A program made the position numbers and the translations under genes. A stretch of DNA of 64,000 nucleotides from Hyaloraphidium curvatum (taxonomy: Eukaryota > Monoblepharomycota > Hyaloraphidiomycetes > Hyaloraphidiales > Hyaloraphidiaceae): contig JAIVFI010000035.1 of the NCBI GenBank assembly GCA_025558095.1, positions 62,001-126,000 of the forward strand, in the 5' to 3' direction. Of this stretch, positions 58,901-64,000 are shown piece by piece (the stretch's first letter is position 1; each line of letters starts with the position of its first letter). The notes beneath the pieces were generated by a model. It saw only the letters and a program-made list of their open reading frames with translations, made no database searches and had not been told where the DNA came from.

Positions 58901-61556
58901 TGACCCGGATCAGCGTCTGGGACGAGCTCGCCCCTGGTTCGACCTCACGGCTCAGATGGACCAAGAAAGCACCGTCAGTCAGCACGCGGCGTCGCACAGC
59001 GCGGACCGAAGGCGACGTCGGCTCATTCAACGGGGAGCCGGTGACGTGGGTGTATGCCATCCGGGCAGCGGCAATGGCTTCTTCAAAGACCTCGGCATCG
59101 GGTGTGACCTCGTACTCGCCCTCTCTGCTGGCTGCGTCGTTCCATCGCTCTTGCTCGTCCCTCATGTGCCGTTGACCGACAACTTGCGTCGGGGTGTCCT
59201 GTGCTTGCGTCGGGTTGGTAAGAGTGATGTATATCCCCCGAATTGCGCCCGAAGTGCGAGCGCGGCCCAGTTCCTCCTTCCCGTCCCTGAGTGTCATGTT
59301 TTGCGGACCGATGGAAACACGCAATCCGCCGGTCAATGGGACCAGGATGTACGGGTGGTCACCAGGGCAGAAGCGGATCGTAGTGTAGTCGACGGGGCCG
59401 ACCTTCCGCGTGCCGAACAGTGCCCGCTCAACGGTATCCGCAACAATCCGCTGCTGCTCCGTGCTCATGCTCTGATTCGTCGGAAAGATGCGCGTGAAGA
59501 GAGCTGTCGGCACTGTCATCCAAAGCGACTTTGTCCGGCACAACTCCGCTTCGCACCAATACCGAGCACGGCCTCCGTCATAGACACTGATGATGCGGCG
59601 GTTGGTTTGCCTGTCCTTGTCGTCACCGTGAAGCCACGACCACTCCTCGCCTTTGTGAAAGCATTCGCGATCGCGAAGACGTATGTTCACTTTGCGATTT
59701 CCGGGTTCCCTGTTCTCAGTGGTCTTCGCCAAAATCAGCGGAAACTGAGCGAGCGGGTTCTCGTCCAAATCTCCGACCCCGCGCCCGCAACGGTAGTAGT
59801 CAAGCAGGTCCTCGCACGCGCGTGCCCGATCCTCCGTGAGCGTCCCATACGCGCCGGATGCGTTCCACTTCGGAATGTATCCATTTTCGACTCCCCTGTT
59901 GTGCATCCGCTCAGCACGTTCCGCGCCGTAGTTCGATTCCAGCTCCTCCTGCGTCGGACGAATCATCAACGCCATGATCCGGTCCACCGTCGCTTCCAAT
60001 ACCTCACCGGTCTCCAGCGACATGGGAAGGTAAAACGTCCCACTGCGCTTCCTCGACAGCGGCAGCCGCTTGTTCGCAAATTCGACGCGAAACACGTCCG
60101 TGTCGATGGAAGCAAAGCGTCCCATCTCGTCGTCGGCGAGCAACTCCTTCGCACGCTCCGCAATCTTGTGCATTGCCCTGAGGCTCGCAATTCCGTTCGG
60201 CGCGACGATGTGCAGCTTCCCCGGCTCCACGGCGTTGAACTCCGCAGCAAGCCCGGCGGTGAACTCGTCCGCAATGCCACTGCCCTCCGATTCGCCCAGA
60301 ACGGCAACGCAGAAATCTCTGCACGCCTGTTTGAGCACTCGAACCACGGCACTGGCTAGCTTCAAGCGCCCCGGCGCATCCGCAAAGGCACTGTAGTCGC
60401 CCCCGTCGTCGCGCCTGTCCACCTCTGCAAAGACGCGCGCGTACTTGAGCCCGCGCGTCAGTTCGGAGAAGCAAAGGACCTTGGAGTCCGGGTGGCTGCG
60501 ATGTTCGTCGATCATGGCCTGCGCAAACGTCCGCAGGGCCGCGCGGTCGTTCGGCACCCTGATCTTGCCGGGGATGCCGGCACCTGGGCCTGCGAGAAGC
60601 AGAGTGTGCGTGCTCTGAGCGCTGTCCTTGACGGCATGCTGCCAGACGAACTGGGCGAGAGCGCTTCGCTGCCTCCCAAACGGGACAGGCACGTCGCGGC
60701 TGCCGCTGCCGCTCCCGGCGCCGGCACCACCGGCCGCGGCGGTAGAGCCCTGTCCCTTGCCGGATTTGGCGACCTTCGTTTGCACGGCGGGGTGTCGCCC
60801 GAGGATGACGTCCACGAGTGCGTCGGGCATGCGCGCCGGGAGGCGGTCAAAGAGCGACGCCCCGGGATCGAACCGGTAGTGGGCCACGCTGCCGTCCGGG
60901 AGACGGTAGCTCGTCGGCGGCGCGTAGATGATGCCCCCTGAACCGCGCGTGTCGATGTCCAGCACCTTGCCGTCGATGGTGAATGCTTTGGCCGTAAGGG
61001 TCTCTCCTGCAAGCCTTTCGTCGTTTGCAAAATATAGGTGCCGCCCTTTTCGCGTCGTCACCGTCACGGTGGCGAGGCTCTCGACGCTGGGGATGCCGAC
61101 GGTGCGAAGGAGCAAGTCCAGATCAGCCAGATTGTCTCCGTCAATCACGAATATCCCACCCGGTTGCCCCGTGACGAGGCAGAGCCCGTTGTGGTGCGGC
61201 TTGACCTCGCAAACCGTACGATACCGCTGCTCATCCGTCGGGTGGACACAGTTCTTGACGATTTGGCCCTTCGCGTCGGTGTAAGACGTCATGTGGAGTG
61301 GGAAGACCCGGATCCCCATGGCCCGAAACGCGGAGGCCGCCGAAGCCACCGTGAGCTCTCCGGATGGGCGCGGCACAAGCACCAGGGAGGAGGCGCATGT
61401 CGTGTCCGTTTCGTCCCGCCGCGGAGTCGTTTCGATTTCCTCCTCGGCAGCCACTGACTGGGCCTTCAGCACGGGCGAACCCGGTGGCGAAGGCGTCAGC
61501 GACGCCGCGAAGGACGGGGCATCGGATTCGTCGTCGCTAGCGTTCGTCCAATCCAT
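55974..61556 (-). CDS. prim-pol / D5-like primase-SF3 helicase (1,860 aa)
   Basis: Replication protein of large DNA viruses. ATG 61556 (MDWTNASDDESD) chosen because an AT-rich spacer with a T-run precedes it; upstream in-frame codons belong to the promoter. Residues about 65-255 form a prim-pol (AEP) domain: LVTGQPGGIFVIDGDN with the DXD metal site near 139-141, TTRKGRHLYF, LDIDTRGSGGIIYAPP. The large middle (about 300-1300) includes more Cys and basic segments, not recognised. The C-terminal SF3 helicase has ILYGDGNDGKSGL (Walker A, about 1460), MTAGNKSQNAEGPKSELKRL, and GGDKKPVRGCYDK followed by LLVQAINPEELP, the D5 helicase B'/C motifs. Both catalytic halves look intact. Confidence 0.88.
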   Translation of the reverse strand: MDWTNASDDESDAPSFAASLTPSPPGSPVLKAQSVAAEEEIETTPRRDETDTTCASSLVLVPRPSGELTVASAASAFRAMGIRVFPLHMTSYTDAKGQIVKNCVHPTDEQRYRTVCEVKPHHNGLCLVTGQPGGIFVIDGDNLADLDLLLRTVGIPSVESLATVTVTTRKGRHLYFANDERLAGETLTAKAFTIDGKVLDIDTRGSGGIIYAPPTSYRLPDGSVAHYRFDPGASLFDRLPARMPDALVDVILGRHPAVQTKVAKSGKGQGSTAAAGGAGAGSGSGSRDVPVPFGRQRSALAQFVWQHAVKDSAQSTHTLLLAGPGAGIPGKIRVPNDRAALRTFAQAMIDEHRSHPDSKVLCFSELTRGLKYARVFAEVDRRDDGGDYSAFADAPGRLKLASAVVRVLKQACRDFCVAVLGESEGSGIADEFTAGLAAEFNAVEPGKLHIVAPNGIASLRAMHKIAERAKELLADDEMGRFASIDTDVFRVEFANKRLPLSRKRSGTFYLPMSLETGEVLEATVDRIMALMIRPTQEELESNYGAERAERMHNRGVENGYIPKWNASGAYGTLTEDRARACEDLLDYYRCGRGVGDLDENPLAQFPLILAKTTENREPGNRKVNIRLRDRECFHKGEEWSWLHGDDKDRQTNRRIISVYDGGRARYWCEAELCRTKSLWMTVPTALFTRIFPTNQSMSTEQQRIVADTVERALFGTRKVGPVDYTTIRFCPGDHPYILVPLTGGLRVSIGPQNMTLRDGKEELGRARTSGAIRGIYITLTNPTQAQDTPTQVVGQRHMRDEQERWNDAASREGEYEVTPDAEVFEEAIAAARMAYTHVTGSPLNEPTSPSVRAVRRRVLTDGAFLVHLSREVEPGASSSQTLIRVMNDKFVVFEDGEEIGSVGARNAEFRARLDQIWAAAGRDLSAGAAGCETPGSSPEPVVKRRAASSHPGTGANGASGRGEGARATPPLRTDRIGRGHGGVHVLDVGIDDEVYDGGDGDPMSVDGVSDSDWPAWGVAEEEVLCLKNAVNSVRGQVMSLINGPLVVTGVKRQWGGQCESIVTVSLMSTTYPGAKLVSKRTGFDLIDGKGVKLNRSLIRSRDTRTIHDKLVGVASLPPDIAPASPESIRIVVQLASDAGILGVDEARVHVKSCRSEDGPFLFFKCSTGAGIIRFRKELFFVEGSSGKVVRFTANGDDDADTVDSDWADDDGMTGDSIAKTPGEAAKIIAEAVEEFSSPEGGRLILSALTHVTDKIIADMIHLSKRRGMPDSEIGDLLFIRGPDDEKATWYGCRDGMWTVNGEGAISMAFEPLDRLEQAIRDANEKHGRFAKKLQPNINKLLTAIGRSQSRVAALKILSENMTYKSESKFDSNRGIIPFKNGYVADGAAKTIRKAVPKDLIRTTLDIPYVPELFESEYLQFLFEHHYWNVFSHRTDTGTFFLVYVRHAAFGNPGKKIFILYGDGNDGKSGLIVLFSEALSPLFGSLEPSILMTAGNKSQNAEGPKSELKRLAKLRCAMGSEAMSGSRWDVGSVKAITSGGDKKPVRGCYDKTPEDVVLNTLLVQAINPEELPAITRAESIRNRFLGINMLSKYVNPGEEDEDNHVFPIDQEFMSTAAKGLLRYAVVARIIKDQFASEDVSMPSVPRGVLAATEELFPPPKSESLTRSILSQCKFTGKIEDGVPYEKALQLADSGEKMMSKASVFGRLSNVFYRGFRPRASHDKYRYGKDMDKHGFPGWVVDASVAAATESENREFDIASIAKTMVDAYPDRFKYAFGHDGSAAGENREEKSAPVRTYTQAELDRIEASRLELIRFVEARRDDGGRDKLTREMRTPVYAMARMKENHDAAQEEIDFGEGMLM

Positions 61557-61574
61557 TTTGGATCCTATGTGAGT

Positions 61575-61587
61575 GAGCAAAAAAACG
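61575..61587 (-). promoter_or_regulatory. T-run promoter-like motif
   Basis: Minus strand CCGTTTTTTTGCT, about 19 nt upstream of the ATG at 61556. A TTTAAAAATCC box lies a further 40 bp upstream. Confidence 0.45.
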
Positions 61588-61668
61588 GGACCGTTTTTGC
61601 GTGTGGGGAACAGTCGAGGATTTAAAAATCCTTCGCCGACCGGCGGACCAAACGCGGATGTTCGACGG

Positions 61669-61681
61669 CGTTTTTTTTCTG
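61669..61681 (+). promoter_or_regulatory. T-run promoter-like motif
   Basis: CGTTTTTTTTCTG, 54 nt upstream of the ATG at 61735. Confidence 0.45.
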
Positions 61682-61734
61682 TGGCCCCATCAGAAGCAAC
61701 CGCGTCCCGACACACAAAATCGTAGATCGCCACC

Positions 61735-62070
61735 ATGCTGAGCACTCAACTCCCCCGTCGCGCCGCCGATTTCAAATCCGCAAAGGGCCGAAGCGCCGCG
61801 GCGCTTTTCGACGAAATCGTGAAGCGACTGGACATCAGCCCGGACGCAGCGACGTTCATCCACCCGGAAGAGGTGCAAACGCAGCTGCGTTGCCTCATTC
61901 CATGGGATGCGGACCGGTACATTAGAAGCCAGAAGCTGATGATGCAAGTCATGTGGGCCATGGATCGTCGATACGGCGACACTCACACAGTCACTACCGT
62001 GTTCATGCGAGGAGTGCCCGGTCCCGTTGTCGTCACTGCGCCCATCAGGCCTCCACCGGAGGCTGCCTGA
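61735..62070 (+). CDS. small orphan, paralog 1 of divergent module (111 aa)
   Basis: MLSTQLPRRAADFKSAKGRS; the core is LFDEIVKRLDISPDAATFIH, WDADRYIRSQKLMMQVMWAM and RRYGDTHTVTTVFMRG. It aligns along its length with the product of 63098-63505 (same LF.(E/T)IV..LD, W..D.Y..S..LM.Q, YGDTH(T/S)VT, P.VV.AP). Divergent from the primase-helicase gene across 178 bp. No known family recognised. Confidence 0.6.
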   Translation: MLSTQLPRRAADFKSAKGRSAAALFDEIVKRLDISPDAATFIHPEEVQTQLRCLIPWDADRYIRSQKLMMQVMWAMDRRYGDTHTVTTVFMRGVPGPVVVTAPIRPPPEAA

Positions 62071-62244
62071 GACTCTCAATGGAGTTTGGACCGCTGTTGT
62101 AACCTGCTGTCAGGAATCGACGCTTTTGTGCAACAATGCAATGACCCGTTGCTGTCCGCGCCCAAACTGCCGCGGCCGTCGCGGTAATCAACGGTCGGAA
62201 GGAGGACGTGATCGATGTCGTGAGACTCGTCAGCGTTTTTGCGA

Positions 62245-62976
62245 TCAAAACCTGCGCACCCCCGCTTTGCCGCCTGCGAGCGCTACAACCAAGCCATCGG
62301 GCATCCTCGCCGGCACCGTCTCCCACGGACTCGCACCCTCGTCCCACGTCCACACAACCTCCTCGCCGCCCGCTCCCACGTATCCCGCGGGAGGCACTAC
62401 CACCCAACCGCCAGCATTCCTCCACTGCACCTCCACCACTTCGCCATCCACCTTGTACCTTCTCGCCGAAGCCTGCATTTTCGCAAGACGCAGATCGTAC
62501 TCAAACAGCACCACCCGCCCCTGCGGCCCCGACGCAGTCACCGTCGCCAGACCCCGCACGCCGCCAATCCCGCACTTGGCGAGCAGCGTCTCCAGTCCGC
62601 CTTTGTCGTCGCCGCACTCCAACGCCACGACGCCTCCAACGGCGCCCGTCGCAAGCCCCACGGCGTTGTGCTGCGGCAGCACCCGGTGCTCCGCCTCGGG
62701 CTTGTGCCAATTCAGCGGGAGAGACACCCTCTCCGCCCCGGTGCGCGCATTCCAACCGATGCACACGGGGAAGGCCATGTAGCCCAGTTCCCTGTACGCG
62801 CGAACGGCGTCGGCGACGGTGAGCTGTCCTTCCGACTTGGTGCCGATCGTAAAGCGCCTCTGCACCGGCCCCTTCGCACGATCCGCCGCCGGCAACGCAC
62901 TCTCCAGCGCCTGCTCGCCGTCGACGACAGTGTCCGACACGGGCCTGAGTCCTTCGGGGGTTGCCATCAACGACAT
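62245..62976 (-). CDS. stand-alone prim-pol-like paralog, probably inactive (243 aa)
   Basis: ATG 62976 (MSLMATPEGLRPVSD). It matches the prim-pol domain of the 1,860-residue protein in order: AVRAYRELGYMAFPV, HNAVGLATGAVGGVVALECG, LETLLAKCGIGGVRGLATVT, PQGRVVLFEYD and MPDGLVVALAGGKAGV. The metal site of the big protein (VIDGDN) reads ALECGDD here, and the Gly-Arg-His-Leu turn is GRVVLF, so catalytic residues are lost or moved. No helicase part follows. Likely a degenerate copy produced by duplication of the neighbouring module, possibly retained as a non-catalytic subunit. Confidence 0.7.
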   Translation of the reverse strand: MSLMATPEGLRPVSDTVVDGEQALESALPAADRAKGPVQRRFTIGTKSEGQLTVADAVRAYRELGYMAFPVCIGWNARTGAERVSLPLNWHKPEAEHRVLPQHNAVGLATGAVGGVVALECGDDKGGLETLLAKCGIGGVRGLATVTASGPQGRVVLFEYDLRLAKMQASARRYKVDGEVVEVQWRNAGGWVVVPPAGYVGAGGEEVVWTWDEGASPWETVPARMPDGLVVALAGGKAGVRRF

Positions 62977-63097
62977 TTGAACGGAGCTGCGAGGATTCGA
63001 CTTGCGTCCAACAGACGCGCACCCCGTCCATTGGCCACAATCTGTTTTCGCGGCGACCACCCCAGTAGGTGGTGACCACCGGTGCAGATCAATCGCC

Positions 63098-63505
63098 ATG
63101 CACGCCGCAGAGCCACCGTCCACGCCCATCTGCGGCACCGACGCCGCCGACATCACCGACGCGACGAGCGCCTCATCCGCGCTGACTCGCCCGCAAAGGC
63201 GCAGGCGGAACGCCCACCTCCTTTTTGAGACCATCGTCCGGAATCTGGACGTCAGAGACGATGACGTGCTCCTCGTCACCCGATCGGTGGTTCTTGACCA
63301 CATCCGACGTCTCGCTCGCTGGGAGGTCGACAAATACGCCAAATCGGCTGTCCTCATGAAACAGCTCCAGACCGCCGCTGCCCTCATGTACGGAGACACA
63401 CACAGCGTCACCTTGATGAAAGTGAACGGACAAAGCGGCAGTTTGGTCTTGGTCGCGCCTTTGAACGCTGTGCGCGCTGCCGCGACAGTTGAAGCGAGCG
63501 CGTGA
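63098..63505 (+). CDS. small orphan, paralog 2 of divergent module (135 aa)
   Basis: MHAAEPPSTPICGTDAAD, then LFETIVRNLDVRDDDVLLVT, WEVDKYAKSAVLMKQLQTAA, LMYGDTHSVTLMKVNG and VLVAPLN. Paralog of 61735-62070, and like it divergent from a prim-pol gene (122-bp spacer). A T-run (CTGTTTTCG, 63042-63050) precedes the start. Confidence 0.6.
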   Translation: MHAAEPPSTPICGTDAADITDATSASSALTRPQRRRRNAHLLFETIVRNLDVRDDDVLLVTRSVVLDHIRRLARWEVDKYAKSAVLMKQLQTAAALMYGDTHSVTLMKVNGQSGSLVLVAPLNAVRAAATVEASA

Positions 63506-63646
63506 TCAACCGGGCAGCACGCGCCCAACGGCGACGAACGACGTCCAACAGCGCCAACTGCGCTTGTCGCGGGCGACAATGCCTCGTCGCGGCCAGGGCC
63601 TCCATCATTTTCGTTGCATCGTGGATCAACGTGGATTGACGAAAGG

Positions 63647-64000
63647 ATGGGTGCTGCGGTGAGCACTCAGATTTCGGAGACGACAAGCGAGATCCTGACC
63701 AACATCCTGATTCAAAACAGCTCAGAATGCTCTGCTCTTTCGGAACAGCGTGCCCGGATTGAGCTCAAAGCAAAGGGCCCGATCATTTTACCAGGGGGTG
63801 CAAGGATCTCTCAAGACGCCAATGTGAGCCTCCAGTGCGTGTTAGAGTCGACAAACGACGCAAAGATCAGATCGCAACTGGAGTCCAAGTTGCGACAGGC
63901 GGTGAAATCAGAGCTTGAAGGGCTCAACCTCTTCCAAGTCAGTGTTTCCACCAACATTTCGAAGCAGATCGCCCGGGTTGCATCGACGATAGACCTGAAG
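63647..64000 (+). CDS. L1R/F9L-like myristoylated virion membrane protein, N-terminal part, runs off right edge
   Basis: MGAAVST is an N-myristoylation signal (Gly2, Ser6). The following sequence, SETTSEILTNILIQNSSECS ... ISQDANVSLQC ... NISKQIA, has the helical, Cys-containing, Asn/Gln/Ser-rich character of the lipid-membrane proteins conserved across large eukaryotic DNA viruses (L1R/F9L family). In relatives these are virion membrane proteins with a C-terminal anchor; here only 118 codons are inside the window, so the anchor is not seen. The frame is open to position 64000. Confidence 0.65.
   Translation, partial: MGAAVSTQISETTSEILTNILIQNSSECSALSEQRARIELKAKGPIILPGGARISQDANVSLQCVLESTNDAKIRSQLESKLRQAVKSELEGLNLFQVSVSTNISKQIARVASTIDLK

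Larger units (their letters stand above)
43662..64000. mobile_element. endogenous/integrated large DNA virus segment (right end open)
   Basis: Twenty kb of tightly packed, short-spaced ORFs with hallmark genes of nucleocytoplasmic large DNA viruses: A32-type packaging ATPase, prim-pol plus D5 SF3 helicase, an L1R/F9L-like myristoylated membrane protein, plus a tyrosine recombinase and orphan families. Intron signals are absent, in contrast to the host genes, and many starts follow a T-run motif. No capsid gene is inside the window. The left border is not fixed; the recombinase is a natural candidate for a viral end gene, and the F-box pair may also belong. Confidence 0.75.

Noticed and set aside
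61557..61745. 63-codon N-terminal extension of the primase-helicase
   Set aside because: It covers the AT-rich divergent promoter and overlaps the start of the 61735 gene; ATG 61556 follows a T-run.
43779..64000. Major capsid protein or DNA polymerase B
   Set aside because: No ORF in the viral block shows jelly-roll or polymerase motifs; these genes, if present, lie outside the window.

Overview
The window is GC-rich eukaryotic nuclear DNA. Host genes contain short introns of about 45-85 nt, with GTNNGT-type donors, CTGAC/CTAAC branch points and YAG acceptors. A secreted, GPI-anchor-type phospholipase B, a chromovirus and Helitron/MULE families point to a fungus, probably an early-diverging one. 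That assignment is inference, because no rRNA or species marker is present.

Region 1 (1-12.0 kb) is a compact run of ordinary host genes: SRPK kinase (5' part, cut by the window edge), SPO11, a TMEM180-like membrane transporter, DNA-3-methyladenine glycosylase I, phospholipase B, COA6, a 42-residue putative tail-anchored protein, a Rieske protein, and a six-exon gene of unknown function. Most exon structures could be rebuilt from splice signals and protein-family conservation.

Region 2 (12.6-35.4 kb) is a nest of transposons. A Helitron-like Rep gene (DUF6570-type region plus HUH/tyrosine Rep, with its own intron) is broken by four insertions. These are an intact Ty1/copia element (TSD TGTCG), a chromovirus-derived LTR element (TSD CCAC), a 5'-truncated non-LTR retrotransposon, and a gag-only copia relative (TSD ATCAC). 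A second, rearranged LINE fragment lies just upstream. The chromovirus-derived element is the most unusual object here. Most of its pol is deleted in frame. It carries a coiled-coil ORF and, on the opposite strand, a spliced gene ending in a BED-like zinc finger. The LTR promoter and the internal promoter share tandem 11-bp GAGTC-type arrays.

Region 3 (35.7-43.4 kb) holds a large two-exon MULE/SWIM transposase, a small three-helix membrane protein and two tandem F-box paralogs.

Region 4 (43.7 kb to the right edge) is densely packed, nearly intron-free and viral in content: tyrosine recombinase, A32-type packaging ATPase, a 1,860-residue prim-pol/D5 SF3 helicase, a myristoylation-signal membrane protein (L1R/F9L-like, cut by the edge), a GIY-YIG (T5orf172/MUG113) protein, a Sel1-repeat protein, a Cys-rich zinc-binding coiled-coil protein and many orphan ORFs. 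It also contains a four-member tandem orphan family, a duplicated divergent module (prim-pol plus a small gene), two long hairpin repeats, and a recurring T-run motif just upstream of start codons. I read this as an endogenised or integrated large DNA virus, with the rest (possibly including the capsid gene) beyond the right edge.
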